From positions 1 through 31,002 of the IMG/VR virus record IMGVR_UViG_3300037171_000070: a stretch of 31,002 bases of DNA; one strand, given 5' to 3'. This document shows, piece after piece, positions 1 to 9,326 of this stretch (the stretch's first letter is position 1; every line of letters starts with the position of its first letter). The translations under genes were made by a program, and so were the position numbers. The stretch is from a virus. The notes under the pieces were generated by a model. It did not search any database. It was not told where the DNA came from and saw only the letters and a program-made list of their open reading frames with translations.

Positions 1-2
1 TC

Positions 3-3000
3 ACCAACCTCGAAGAACTCGGCCATAAAGTTGGTGATGACTCGATGGATTATGAACGGCTTTCCAAACTCGACCGACTACCAGATGAGAGTCCTTTTGA
101 CTGGGCAGTGCGTAAGGCTGGCATTGACCCAAAGGTGTTTGCGAAAGCTGCACCGGACGAGATGTTTAAGTCACTAAAAGCAGTGTTTGAAAACATTGCA
201 CGTGATTCTTTAGGGTTACGTGAGGAGAACGTTCAAGCCTACACCCGACAAACGCTTAACTTTGCTTACCGATTTGGTAGTGCTTTAGGGGAGACTAGAG
301 TTATCCCCGCAGCACCAGATCAAAGCGGTGAAGCAGCTTCGTATCTTTGGCCGAAAAGCTCTAACCATGATGCTATTCTTGGAATACTAGACCCTAATTG
401 GAGGTCTAAACTTCCACTTGATATAGCGTTAAAGGACTTTTATCAACAACTTGGCCACGAGTTTTATCATAACTGGGTTGATAAAATAGCATCAGGTGTA
501 ACCTCCGGGTTAGATGAGAAAACATTGACACATGTTACAAATCTTTTTACTGCAGCGAATGATGCAAAGTGGACTACGGTAGAGATGGAACATGCAGTGC
601 AACATATTGCATCGTCAATGACAGACCTGAAATATGCACAAAGATTACAATATAGAAGTAAGTATTATACTCCTGATGTTGTCGGTCGTCACGAAGCTAT
701 GGCAGACATTTTCAGTCTTCTTTCGTATGGTGCAATGCACGGAAAAGCCAATGGCCGTGAACTCGGCGTCATCAGTGACCTCTTAAAGTTTTCCAGTGAC
801 GACTTTCGTAACGTTGCTCGACCAATGTTTCGTGATATAGGAACAATGGTAAGTCATTTTATCGACATCGCCAAGCGGTTACTAGGTTGGAAACCTTCGT
901 CGATACGTTCGTTGCAAGATATTGTTGATAATATGAAAGGCTTGCAGAAGTCGGCAGAGTGGGCGGATCACGCTACAGAAGCGTTCTTACTTCATAACGA
1001 GATTCGCAACGCTACACCGCTTGCTCCTATCGCGCCAGTGTCGTATGATCGAGTTGAGAAGCTGTTTAGCTTACTGCATGGTGAACATTACGACCCTGAC
1101 CTGAAGAAAATGGCACAGGATGTGAGTGAGAATATCGTGCCACAAAAAACAGACCGCACGAAAAAGACATTACCTATTCATTTGAATTGGATGCACAATA
1201 TGATTCCTATTGTGCAGCTTGGACGTATCGTGCCTCAACTTGCAGACATGGCTAAGTTGGGATTTCTACGCACTGGGATTATGAAGACTGCTGTTTTGGA
1301 TTTTATGAAGGAGTTTAAAGGTGGTCTTATGGATAAGTATGGCGAGAAAGCTGTGCAGAGAAGTATAACTCCGGGTGGAGTTAATACAGCAGTGAGTGAT
1401 GTTCAACGTGCACAAAATGAGATTGAAGGTGCGGACGCGGGTAGAGCGTTCACACCAGAAGAAAGAGAGAAAGTGCCATCGTTTGCGGCGCTAAACCCTG
1501 AGGACAAAGTCAAGGCGGCGGAGTTTCTTACTAAGTATGCTTCGGCTGGTATGCAAGCAGCTGCAAGGCAAGTTTTAAGTTCAAAGAACGTTGCTGGGAC
1601 TACCACTGGGTATTCTGTGCAAGAAGCAATGAGACATGCGGGGATGGATATTACTTGGGATAAAGCTGAGGCACTTGGTCATGCGATTGTAGAACAATAC
1701 TTTGATACTGATATACTAGCACAGAGTCCTGAACATCCTATTTATAGTAAGCAGGCCGCTGATGCGTTACAAGTATTGACTGAATTTGTAAAAGAAGACC
1801 CCCGTAACGCTGCTATTATCGCAAAGGTGTCGGAGATTTATACCACTGATGATAAAGGTATACCTATAGAAGCAGGGAAAACTTCTCGTCCTGTGATGAA
1901 TTATCGCGCCTTCCGTGAACACATGCAAGGAAAGTGGATTAAAGACGAGGAACATCCCGATGGTTACTTACAAGGCAAACCGGGGTGGTCGAGTGAAGGA
2001 CGTGCGGGGCGGTTTCTTATCTACTCAAAGATAAAGGGTGAAGGTGAAGAAGTTGCAAAGCCACGAATGGTGGGGTATAACACACGCAAAGCTGCAAACA
2101 AGGCGTATAAAGAGATGATGGATGTGTATAATAAGGACAAAGACCTACCTGAAAAGGAGCAGAAGTGGGAGTCGTTGAAGTTAATTGACAAGGAGAATGA
2201 CATAAGAGCATATCAAGGACTACGTCCTGACTCTTTCAGACTTCATAATGAATTGATGAGTTCGTTAATAACACGTATTGCGTCACAGATGAGAGCAGAG
2301 TTCCCGGGGAGTGAGGATGTTATTAATGAGATGCAGAAAGAGTTACAACCTTCTGCGGAGACCGTTGAGTTAATGAAAGCCCCGTGGATGAAGGAGCGTG
2401 AGTTGGTGGGAGGACGAGAGACTGTAAATATGCCTGATGCGCAGTTGAGGTATTACAACGCGGTCGCGCATTCTATTGCGAAAAAGGAGATACGAGCACA
2501 GCAACGCTTATATCTTAACGACCCTAAAATGCGTGGGCAAGCAGAGTTACAGACAACCGCGAGAAAGTATTTTGACACGTTGGAGAACATGCACGATAGT
2601 TCGTATGGGAACTTGAAAGGGTTGGTGTTTATGAATTATTGTATGTTTTCGCCGTCGTTGGCGTTTGTGGAGTTGTCGCAGCAACTCACGAACCATGCAC
2701 AAGAGTTAATCCAGTTGTCGGGGGATATTAGCGGGTCGTATAAAGGTCTCGCACAAGCTGATAAGGATTATTTTAAGTCTGTGCGGGAAGGACACAAAGC
2801 TGGACTTGGGTATAATAAATACGACCGCGAAGATGAGACTAACTTTATTCAATGGATGGATAAAAATGGGTTTCTTGGCGGCGGCACACTACAAGAATAT
2901 GCCCATGCAAGTGATGATGTTAGTTATATAAACGCCCGTAGCTCTATGGTTGGGGATAATAGTATCCTTGATCGACAAGGCTTGCTTGGTAAGCCGTTGT

Positions 3001-4421
3001 ATCATATACAACAGTTCGGTATGAAGGCTCACGACATGGCTATACGGCTTAATACAGAGGTTGCCGCGATTTCCTCCCGGAGGATGTTGGAAAAGTTACA
3101 CCCAGATTGGACAGAGAAACAGTTGAATGACGAAGCGAATACGATTAGTCATTACTCTATGCACGGTGGGGGGAGTGCTAATCGTCCGTTGTTCTTTTTA
3201 GGGATTAAGGGTGGGTTGAGTCCGCAGGTGGGAGGACTTATGTATATCTTGCAGATGTATGTGTATAATACTATTGCACAACATGCGATAGTCGCAAAGA
3301 ACGCGATAGCAGGTGCGGGGTTGAGTGCGACTGAGAAGTTAGCCGCACAGAAGGCGGCAGGTGTGTCGTTAGCGACGATGGCGACGTTTGCGGGGATTAG
3401 TGGTATTCCTCTTGCTACGCAGTTGTTTGCACTCATCGAACAGTTCTTTCCTCAAAGCGAACCAAAAAGAAAAATGCGTGAAATGTTTTATGGCACAGGT
3501 GAGTGGTTGAATAGTAAAACACATCTTTACGCACAAGACCGTGACATGGGGGCGTTTGTTGCTGACGCCGCAATGGATGGACTTATCAACAGTGTTCCTG
3601 GTGGAATTAACATGTCAAGTCGATTTGAGTTAGGTGGACTTATGGGAGTGTCTCCTTACGGCGGGTTTGACTGGGCTAATATGTTAGGCCCGTCGAAGGA
3701 TATGTTGAGTAGACTTATGGTGAAGGCACCACAAGCTGCTGCGGCTGGTGATTTTTGGGGTGCTGCGCGTGACTTAATCCCTAACAATCAAATCCGGCGA
3801 ATTGCACAACTAGCGACGGACGGTTGGAACGTCCGTAACGCTGACCAACGGCTTAATGTTAAACTTACCGATGCTGAGAAGGTGATGCAAGCGGCCGGGT
3901 TTACACCAAAAAGCATCACTGACCAACGTGCTTTAGGTGAGGCCCAGAAACGGGCGGAGACGATTGAGTCGACTGATGCGAAGAAGTTCCATGAACAGAT
4001 GGCGTCGTTGGTGTTACAAGGGAAGACTGGGGAGGTGACATCGGCTCTATACAATCGAGCGAAGACTGTTCATATGTATGACCCAAAAGAAGGTGCTCGA
4101 CGTATCGCTGAACTTGTGCAACAAAGGACTGAACCATTTGATCCGACGAGAACAGGGACTCGTGTGGGCCAAACCTATAATGTAGCAAAGTCGTATACTC
4201 ACCCTCCTCAGAGTTCAGAAACTCAACGTTTATTAGAAAGGTTTGGCTTAACGCAGTCGCTAGGATTTCCCCAGCGTTTGGCCAAAACTGAGATACTGGA
4301 AGCGCAAATGCTAGATCAAGTGATGTCAATGTATCCGACAATGACACGAGTGGAGGCAAAGGAAATGATTGAGAAACAGTTTCATGCGGCGACACTAGCG
4401 CAGCATGGGGTTCAGTTTTGA
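3..4421 (+). CDS. Giant virion-associated (polyvalent-type) protein with zincin motif, 5' partial
   Basis: The frame is open from the first bases of the window, so the gene probably starts upstream; the first ATG in view is at 45 (1458 residues from there). Counting from that ATG, residues 138-142 read HEFYH, an HExxH zinc-metalloprotease motif, and about 80 residues later comes a HEAMAD segment whose Glu could be the third zinc ligand. The middle is mostly helical and charged. Residues about 1100-1136 form an Ala/Gly-rich hydrophobic stretch just before a charged C-terminal part. Very large proteins with zincin domains and such C-terminal regions are known among phage polyvalent proteins, thought to be packed in the virion and injected. 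It is the last gene of a + strand block and faces the - strand replication arm. An injected protein or a tail-tip/internal core component are both possible; the exact role is unknown. Confidence 0.75.
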   Translation, partial: TNLEELGHKVGDDSMDYERLSKLDRLPDESPFDWAVRKAGIDPKVFAKAAPDEMFKSLKAVFENIARDSLGLREENVQAYTRQTLNFAYRFGSALGETRVIPAAPDQSGEAASYLWPKSSNHDAILGILDPNWRSKLPLDIALKDFYQQLGHEFYHNWVDKIASGVTSGLDEKTLTHVTNLFTAANDAKWTTVEMEHAVQHIASSMTDLKYAQRLQYRSKYYTPDVVGRHEAMADIFSLLSYGAMHGKANGRELGVISDLLKFSSDDFRNVARPMFRDIGTMVSHFIDIAKRLLGWKPSSIRSLQDIVDNMKGLQKSAEWADHATEAFLLHNEIRNATPLAPIAPVSYDRVEKLFSLLHGEHYDPDLKKMAQDVSENIVPQKTDRTKKTLPIHLNWMHNMIPIVQLGRIVPQLADMAKLGFLRTGIMKTAVLDFMKEFKGGLMDKYGEKAVQRSITPGGVNTAVSDVQRAQNEIEGADAGRAFTPEEREKVPSFAALNPEDKVKAAEFLTKYASAGMQAAARQVLSSKNVAGTTTGYSVQEAMRHAGMDITWDKAEALGHAIVEQYFDTDILAQSPEHPIYSKQAADALQVLTEFVKEDPRNAAIIAKVSEIYTTDDKGIPIEAGKTSRPVMNYRAFREHMQGKWIKDEEHPDGYLQGKPGWSSEGRAGRFLIYSKIKGEGEEVAKPRMVGYNTRKAANKAYKEMMDVYNKDKDLPEKEQKWESLKLIDKENDIRAYQGLRPDSFRLHNELMSSLITRIASQMRAEFPGSEDVINEMQKELQPSAETVELMKAPWMKERELVGGRETVNMPDAQLRYYNAVAHSIAKKEIRAQQRLYLNDPKMRGQAELQTTARKYFDTLENMHDSSYGNLKGLVFMNYCMFSPSLAFVELSQQLTNHAQELIQLSGDISGSYKGLAQADKDYFKSVREGHKAGLGYNKYDREDETNFIQWMDKNGFLGGGTLQEYAHASDDVSYINARSSMVGDNSILDRQGLLGKPLYHIQQFGMKAHDMAIRLNTEVAAISSRRMLEKLHPDWTEKQLNDEANTISHYSMHGGGSANRPLFFLGIKGGLSPQVGGLMYILQMYVYNTIAQHAIVAKNAIAGAGLSATEKLAAQKAAGVSLATMATFAGISGIPLATQLFALIEQFFPQSEPKRKMREMFYGTGEWLNSKTHLYAQDRDMGAFVADAAMDGLINSVPGGINMSSRFELGGLMGVSPYGGFDWANMLGPSKDMLSRLMVKAPQAAAAGDFWGAARDLIPNNQIRRIAQLATDGWNVRNADQRLNVKLTDAEKVMQAAGFTPKSITDQRALGEAQKRAETIESTDAKKFHEQMASLVLQGKTGEVTSALYNRAKTVHMYDPKEGARRIAELVQQRTEPFDPTRTGTRVGQTYNVAKSYTHPPQSSETQRLLERFGLTQSLGFPQRLAKTEILEAQMLDQVMSMYPTMTRVEAKEMIEKQFHAATLAQHGVQF

Positions 4422-4430
4422 TAGGAGTAG

Positions 4431-5606
4431 TCATATTTTTCTCACGTTCTCTGGCAAGCAGACGAAGCGTCTGTCTACCGTATTTACTTTTTCTGTTATA
4501 GTTATCGTTTGCCCTGTTTCAGCAAGATACCTTAAAGAGGTATACTGTTCCATTGAGTTCCTAAAATGAGTAAAAGTAATCATTTTAAGTTCTTTTTCTA
4601 GGATTTTCCCGCCTGCGTTTTTTATCACGCTAAGGACATAAAGATTCCCTTCGTTCGTTTCAGACTTCCCCATTCGACTAGTGACCATAGGAAGCTGCGT
4701 CTGTATTTCAGCTAACAATCCTATCGCGAGTTCGATGTGGGATTTGGTGACGACGAGGTCATTACTTTCACTGATGGAGGAAAGGAGGGCAACTTTGAGG
4801 GTAAGGATGTGGAGAGTGCTATGCCAGTTGGTGAGGAATATATCACCTACTGGTGCTTTGTCTTTTAGATACCAAGCCCAGAAGTAAGTAGACGCGTCTG
4901 GAGTTAGTTTCGCTTGTCCTGAGAGTGATTCAACTTCTTTTAAGCGTTTAACGCACGCTGCACGGGCTACTTTTGATTCTTCGGTTAAGGTTGGTTTGCA
5001 TTTAACAATCCCTTCATGGCAGACAAGGATTGCACGTCGACCATAACCTTCAGAGAATTGTTTAGCTTTGAGTTGGTCGGTGAGCCATTCTGGCACACTG
5101 CAAGCGAGGAGAGTGACGTAGGGGTTTTCGATAAATCGAGTTTCGCCTTTTAGACGGTATTTATAGGCTTTCTTACCGTAGACGTTGGTAAGAAAGGTCA
5201 CCATTGCGATAGGGTTTAGTTGGAGGTAGTCCATTAGTTCTTCCGCAAAGATGTGGTAGGGTTTGAAATCCACCAACTTTCCGGATTGCATATATTGACG
5301 AGTGCTGGCGTCAGCGTCAAGAAAGGTGATAATGCCCTGATAGGTTTCGTTGTCGCCACTGACGTTTAAGTCTGGCATAGCTTCAACAAGTAAGTCTAGG
5401 CCGAGAGTCATGGCAACGGTTTTGCGGCCACCAGATGGACCGATGAGGATGATGTAGGTGTCGCAGCGAGTAAAGAAGTAATCAAGGTCGATGTAGACTT
5501 TATGGCCAACAGCAGCAGAAAGAAGGCCGTAACCTGTCCAGAGGACGTAGGGTTTAGGGCACTCATTGCCTGAGTTATACGACATGAAGTCGTGTAGAAA
5601 ACTCAT
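4431..5606 (-). CDS. DUF3987-like AAA+ ATPase, probable replicative helicase
   Basis: 391 residues. A Walker A motif GPSGGRKT lies at residues 56-63, and an acidic Walker B-like segment (IFAEEL) near residues 117-122 follows a short hydrophobic strand. The layout (N-terminal segment, P-loop with a Gly-Gly-Arg-Lys loop, helical C-terminus) matches the DUF3987/YfjI-like ATPases that phages and mobile elements use in place of a DnaB helicase. No primase domain is present, so it would act as helicase only or with a separate primase. It is the last gene of the leftward replication arm, its start overlaps the stop of the upstream small gene, and it ends 9 bp from the convergent virion gene. The ATPase call is firm; the helicase role is inferred from family and location beside the polymerase. 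Confidence 0.75.
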   Translation of the reverse strand: MSFLHDFMSYNSGNECPKPYVLWTGYGLLSAAVGHKVYIDLDYFFTRCDTYIILIGPSGGRKTVAMTLGLDLLVEAMPDLNVSGDNETYQGIITFLDADASTRQYMQSGKLVDFKPYHIFAEELMDYLQLNPIAMVTFLTNVYGKKAYKYRLKGETRFIENPYVTLLACSVPEWLTDQLKAKQFSEGYGRRAILVCHEGIVKCKPTLTEESKVARAACVKRLKEVESLSGQAKLTPDASTYFWAWYLKDKAPVGDIFLTNWHSTLHILTLKVALLSSISESNDLVVTKSHIELAIGLLAEIQTQLPMVTSRMGKSETNEGNLYVLSVIKNAGGKILEKELKMITFTHFRNSMEQYTSLRYLAETGQTITITEKVNTVDRRFVCLPENVRKI

Positions 5607-5884
5607 ATAGTGACTATTCTACTTGCTTCGTGGTTGCCGCCGCCGACGCGGGTAATGGACATTATTTGGCCATGTGTGAGATCTTTTTTACACTCTGTGC
5701 GGATAGTTTGTATTTCGAGTGTTTTTAGTTTGTCACCGTGGATGGTGAAGACTCCATCCTTGCCGTGGTATTCGACTATGTAATTTAGCAGTGTGTTGTA
5801 TTCCACTTGCATTAACTCAAGAGTGGCTAAACGGGCTTCTAACGAGAGTATTTTGCGTTGTGAGAAGGATAGGTGGTTGTTCAT
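5603..5884 (-). CDS. Small coiled-coil-type hypothetical protein
   Basis: 93 residues from the ATG at 5884, whose ATGA overlaps the stop of the upstream gene; a longer reading from a TTG at 5932 is less likely because it would run deep into that gene. The N-terminal half (residues about 5-40) is a Leu/Glu/Arg-rich helix likely to form a coiled coil. The C-terminal half is mixed. The stop overlaps the start of the DUF3987-like ATPase, so the two are translationally coupled and may work together, for example as a loader or regulator. No family is recognised. Confidence 0.6.
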   Translation of the reverse strand: MNNHLSFSQRKILSLEARLATLELMQVEYNTLLNYIVEYHGKDGVFTIHGDKLKTLEIQTIRTECKKDLTHGQIMSITRVGGGNHEASRIVTI

Positions 5885-6072
5885 ATATGTTGACGGTTTA
5901 ATTTCTGTAACATGCGACGGCCTGTGACCCAAGACTTACGTGAATTGTAGCTGGCTGCACGTAATTTCGAGTCAAGGTTAGGGATTGGTAGTTTGTATAA
6001 AAGATGAAGTCTGTTTCTTGGGTGCTTGTTAACTCTACGAAATACAGAGTCGATAATGTCTTGCTCTTTCAT
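5881..6072 (-). CDS. Small basic hypothetical protein
   Basis: 63 residues, rich in Arg and Lys (predicted strongly basic), with no recognised family. Translation starts 8 nt after one of the GTCATTWAATGAC palindromes, which also contains the stop codon of the upstream gene. It is the first of a three-gene coupled group that ends with the helicase-like ATPase. Its charge would suit nucleic-acid contact, but that is inference only. Confidence 0.55.
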   Translation of the reverse strand: MKEQDIIDSVFRRVNKHPRNRLHLLYKLPIPNLDSKLRAASYNSRKSWVTGRRMLQKLNRQHI

Positions 6073-6080
6073 AGGTCGGG

Positions 6081-6093
6081 GTCATTTAATGAC
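6081..6093. promoter_or_regulatory. 13 bp palindrome, copy A
   Basis: GTCATTTAATGAC, a perfect dyad around one central base. On the - strand it is followed by CCCGACCT and then the ATG at 6072, and it contains the TGA of the upstream gene. It is one of six identical copies in the window (see 10739, 15227, 20344, 22104, 25890). A binding site for a dimeric regulator is the simplest reading. Confidence 0.7.
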
Positions 6094-6321
6094 ACGGACG
6101 GATTCTAGCTCTTCGATACGCTCAATGTAATCTTTTATTCGTTTCTCAAGAGTTTTGATAGTTATCGCAAACGTTTCTCTTTCTTCTTCGGGGACTAGTT
6201 GACTTAATGCAAAGCAAACAGGGCAACTATAACGACCGTAGAAAGAGTCAAAAATAACTAGGTCGTGTCCGTCGCTACATTCTTGTGGATCACGTATGTT
6301 GTTAATTGTGGTTATATTCAT
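6082..6321 (-). CDS. Small putative zinc-ribbon and coiled-coil protein
   Basis: 79 residues. The N-terminal half carries a Cys at about 15, a His at 19 and a CPVC pair at about 33-36, a spacing that could bind one zinc ion. The C-terminal half (residues about 45-79) is a Glu/Lys/Ile-rich helix typical of a coiled coil. The start overlaps the stop of the preceding gene by ATGA. The TGA stop lies inside palindrome copy A. The function is unknown; a small DNA- or protein-binding adaptor is plausible. Confidence 0.6.
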   Translation of the reverse strand: MNITTINNIRDPQECSDGHDLVIFDSFYGRYSCPVCFALSQLVPEEERETFAITIKTLEKRIKDYIERIEELESVRVIK

Positions 6322-6524
6322 ATTTCGTAGTTTGGTGGTGGGGTTAATATCTCATCTATTTTGTGGTAGAAGGCTTCGTAAGGGTTGGGGTTAGTGGCTA
6401 CGTCCCTGTATTTAGCCCTGATTCTACGGTGTTCGGCGGTTATTGCAGCGATACGTTTAGCGTCAGCTTCACTATCAGTGTTGATTTGTATTTCACCAAA
6501 TTCGGTTTGAATTTTGTATATCAT
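6318..6524 (-). CDS. Small hypothetical protein
   Basis: 68 residues. It has a beta-hairpin-like N-terminus (YKIQTEFGEIQINTD), then an Ala/Arg helix, then a Pro-rich C-terminus. Both ends overlap neighbours by ATGA: the start with the DNA polymerase stop and the stop with the zinc-ribbon-like gene. That pattern supports it as a real, translationally coupled gene. No family is recognised. Confidence 0.6.
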   Translation of the reverse strand: MIYKIQTEFGEIQINTDSEADAKRIAAITAEHRRIRAKYRDVATNPNPYEAFYHKIDEILTPPPNYEI

Positions 6525-9157
6525 ATTATGCCTGATTTTAGGTTACCCCAAGATTCGCCGTAGTTTCCCTCGAAAGGGATTACGATTTTTTGCCCTGCGA
6601 TTTCCAGTGGGTTGTTAAACCAATGTCTAATCTTTGCAGTTGCGAAAGAGACATCTTCCTTACGGAATTGACCAATGAGTGCGTCGTGGACGGTGTGGAG
6701 TGGAGCAACACGAAGTGTAGGTCTTTGATTAGTCCCTTGAAGTGGCCAAACATAATTCTCCGTATCTTCCCAGAGAGCGTTGACTGCGAGTTTTGTTGCA
6801 TAGGTTGTGTTGTTTTGTGGTTCTTCTGCACAGGCTTCCATAAAGGTTTTATGATCGTCTCGACGACCAAAGAAGTCTCTACGGTGTCCACTTGCACTGG
6901 TGAGATACCCTTTTGTTTTTAGTTGAGTTTTAATCCACCGATGCCATAGGTGAATACCTGGATAACGAGTGAGATAGACCCCGGCTTCTATAAGGCACTT
7001 AGAAGGAGAAACATAAACTGGTTCTCCAAAGAGCTTATAGCTGTCTTTGAGGATTTGGTCAGACATCGTGGCTTCTTTCATACCGTAGTTGGTGCCGTGT
7101 TGAATACGCTTACGGGCAAAATACATCCACTCGTCTTGGTTTATACCTTTGCTTTCTTCTTTGATACGTTCACGTGGCCAGCTATTTACTTGTCGGCCGT
7201 GCATGGAGATAAGACTTAAGATTTTGGCGGGTTTTAATCCGTAGAGGTAGTCGTCGAGCATGGTGGGGTCTCCGCAGGCTTTACAGTGAGCTGCAACAGT
7301 CCAACCATCTGCTCCAGAGAGGTCACATTGGAACATCCAAAACCCGTCATCTGGAAGGAAAAGGTCACGATCTTTTTTCGTCGCTGTCTGGAGATTAAAG
7401 CCGCTGCCTGTGGGTGATTCATAACAAGACAAGCGGCCAGTTTTCGTCCCGACGAGGTTATATCCACAACGAATACGTCCATCCCCGTCGGTCTTTGCTT
7501 CGAGGGATTCACAGCGGGTTCTGAGTGCACGGATTTTAAGGATAAGTTTAAGGGTAGGGTCTGTAGTTTTTCCATATAATGTGAGAAGTGCAAGCACGTC
7601 CGTGGTCTCCTTTTCAGTTCGACGGCCGTGCTCTTTTTTGTATTGGATAGGGAGACCTAGTTGACGGTAGAGGAAGTCTGCGATTTGGTTTTTGCTTTCG
7701 ACGTTGAGACAATGATCAGTTAAAACACTCAACCTGCCGTGATTCGCAAGGTTAAGGGGTTCTTGCAACAATCTTTCAGCTTCAACCGCGAGATGGAGGC
7801 AAGTATTTTTCGCATGGCTGATGATGTCGGACGTGAGATTGACAAAAGATGCATCCCGTTTGAAACAAAAGACGTCCCTACAGACGTCCACCCAGGCGGC
7901 AATACAATGGGGATGTGGCATACCTGCAATCTCGTTGAGAGCCCACTGTAGGCGGTTGATTTTGGTGCGGAGGTCGGTGAGTTTTTCTTGTGCTTTTTTG
8001 CTGTCATAGTTTATTCCTTTTATTTCTTGATAGAGCGTTGGTTCGAGGAGTTGCATGTTAAGGCGGTAGTGCTCTAGCTGCCGCCCTTTTAACTGTTGTA
8101 ACAAAGTATTACGGATTTCATAAGTAACGGCAGAGTCTTTACAACAATACCGCCAGCGGGTGTCTTGATCTTCGTCGTCACGCTCCTCTTTCCAGTAAGG
8201 TTCACGTGTGTAGATTGACGCTTGGAAGGCGAGTGACTTTTTCATCTCACAAAAAAGTTCCCAGTGCATAAGCATCGTGTCGTCAACGACGCCGCGAACG
8301 GGGATGTTGTAACCGTATTGGAGAACGAAGGTGTCGTAGAGGCTGTTCTGGAGGATTTTAGGAACTGTTGGGTCTGAAAGCACTTCTGCTAGACGACGTA
8401 AAATTTGTGTTTCTGCGGCCTCGTCCCAGTGATTGGTAAAGGGTATTATGAAAGACTCTTGAGGTGAAACTGCAACACTAATGCAAGTCATTCCGTCGAC
8501 GTAGCCTTCGATGTCTATACTAATGGTGGTTTTGTTCGCTTGTATACTATCAAGTCGTTCGTAGATTTCTTCGACCGAGAGGCCGATAGTTAGTTGACGT
8601 TCAGGAAGGATTAACTCCGCCGACATACCTTCCTGCTTTGCGCGGCGGAGGTCGAAGGCTAGTAAGGGTTTACCAGAGTATTCACGTAGTATACCAGCCG
8701 GGTGCAATGTAGCTAGACACTTAAATCGAACGAAGTTCAAGCTACCGTTAAATAAACTTCCACGCCAGTTTGTGATTCCTGATTCTCCTGTAAAAGCACG
8801 GAGAGGGGAGTTACCGAGTAAGACACAGAGATTAGGTTTGAATTGTTGCAGGTCGAGAAATAGTTGGTGAAGTCCACTTTGGATTTCGTTACCTTTCCAG
8901 TCAAAGGCTTCGATTTTATTACCAGGAGGACGTATTTGACAAACATTTCCGACAAAACACGCATCACGTAAAATACCAACCTTTGCGGCCTCTGCCCAGA
9001 GTAGGCGGCCACTATAACCCACAAAAGGTCGCCCTTCGTATTCTTCGTCAGCGCCGGGAGCTTCACCGATAAAGGCGATGCGGTAGGCTTGGTTAGAATA
9101 GCGTGGGAAGTTATTCGGGACTAGATTCTTTGTGAGTGGTTGGAGTTCTGAGTTCAT
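6521..9157 (-). CDS. Fused uracil-DNA glycosylase / 3'-5' exonuclease / family A DNA polymerase
   Basis: 878 residues from the ATG at 9157 (a GTG 33 nt upstream is also open). Three modules are visible. Residues about 25-180 are a family-4-type UDG: GEAPGADEE at 31-39, a NVCQIRPPGN loop, and an HPAG motif near the domain end; the usual iron-sulphur cysteines are not evident. Residues about 205-370 are a DEDDy exonuclease (SIDIEG near 214, NSLYD, YCCKD). The rest is a PolA palm and fingers: motif A has the catalytic Asp at 612 (CDLSGADGW), the O-helix reads KRIQHGTNYG with Lys683 and Tyr691, and motif C is HDA at 824-826. The position equal to E. coli Pol I Phe762 is His687, and motif C has Ala where Pol I has Glu. 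A UDG-polymerase fusion is known from phage SPO1. It is the likely replicative polymerase of the phage. Confidence 0.92.
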   Translation of the reverse strand: MNSELQPLTKNLVPNNFPRYSNQAYRIAFIGEAPGADEEYEGRPFVGYSGRLLWAEAAKVGILRDACFVGNVCQIRPPGNKIEAFDWKGNEIQSGLHQLFLDLQQFKPNLCVLLGNSPLRAFTGESGITNWRGSLFNGSLNFVRFKCLATLHPAGILREYSGKPLLAFDLRRAKQEGMSAELILPERQLTIGLSVEEIYERLDSIQANKTTISIDIEGYVDGMTCISVAVSPQESFIIPFTNHWDEAAETQILRRLAEVLSDPTVPKILQNSLYDTFVLQYGYNIPVRGVVDDTMLMHWELFCEMKKSLAFQASIYTREPYWKEERDDEDQDTRWRYCCKDSAVTYEIRNTLLQQLKGRQLEHYRLNMQLLEPTLYQEIKGINYDSKKAQEKLTDLRTKINRLQWALNEIAGMPHPHCIAAWVDVCRDVFCFKRDASFVNLTSDIISHAKNTCLHLAVEAERLLQEPLNLANHGRLSVLTDHCLNVESKNQIADFLYRQLGLPIQYKKEHGRRTEKETTDVLALLTLYGKTTDPTLKLILKIRALRTRCESLEAKTDGDGRIRCGYNLVGTKTGRLSCYESPTGSGFNLQTATKKDRDLFLPDDGFWMFQCDLSGADGWTVAAHCKACGDPTMLDDYLYGLKPAKILSLISMHGRQVNSWPRERIKEESKGINQDEWMYFARKRIQHGTNYGMKEATMSDQILKDSYKLFGEPVYVSPSKCLIEAGVYLTRYPGIHLWHRWIKTQLKTKGYLTSASGHRRDFFGRRDDHKTFMEACAEEPQNNTTYATKLAVNALWEDTENYVWPLQGTNQRPTLRVAPLHTVHDALIGQFRKEDVSFATAKIRHWFNNPLEIAGQKIVIPFEGNYGESWGNLKSGII

Positions 9158-9326
9158 TTCGTAGTTTTTTGTATATTGCTTCCTGCACACGGAGAGGGAG
9201 TGTGTCGTAATCTACAATCTCGCCGAGTCCATCACGGCATTGAGGATAGCGCACGATAGAGTTGACTTCACTGGGGGTGAAGGTGATTTCGTAGGCGTTG
9301 TTGAAGGAGATTACAAGGGTGGTCAT
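9111..9326 (-). CDS. Small hypothetical protein upstream of the polymerase
   Basis: 71 residues with a compact beta-rich N-terminus (LVISFNNAYEITFTPSE) and a basic C-terminus. The start overlaps the stop of the ParB-methyltransferase gene (ATGA). The end overlaps the first 47 bp of the polymerase in another frame, which is unusual for this tightly packed but mostly 4 bp-overlapping operon. No family is recognised. Confidence 0.55.
   Translation of the reverse strand: MTTLVISFNNAYEITFTPSEVNSIVRYPQCRDGLGEIVDYDTLPLRVQEAIYKKLRNELRTPTTHKESSPE

Noticed and set aside
4422-4430. Bidirectional terminator between the convergent genes
   Set aside because: Only 9 bp separate the stops and no hairpin is visible there; any terminator would have to lie inside the coding regions.
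3916-4434. 172-residue - strand ORF opposite the end of the giant protein
   Set aside because: Low-complexity Ser/Thr/Pro-rich product, entirely inside a clearly coding + strand gene; no start context.
6590-8009. Several 62-119-residue ORFs on both strands inside the polymerase gene
   Set aside because: They are shadows of a gene with clear catalytic motifs in its own frame.
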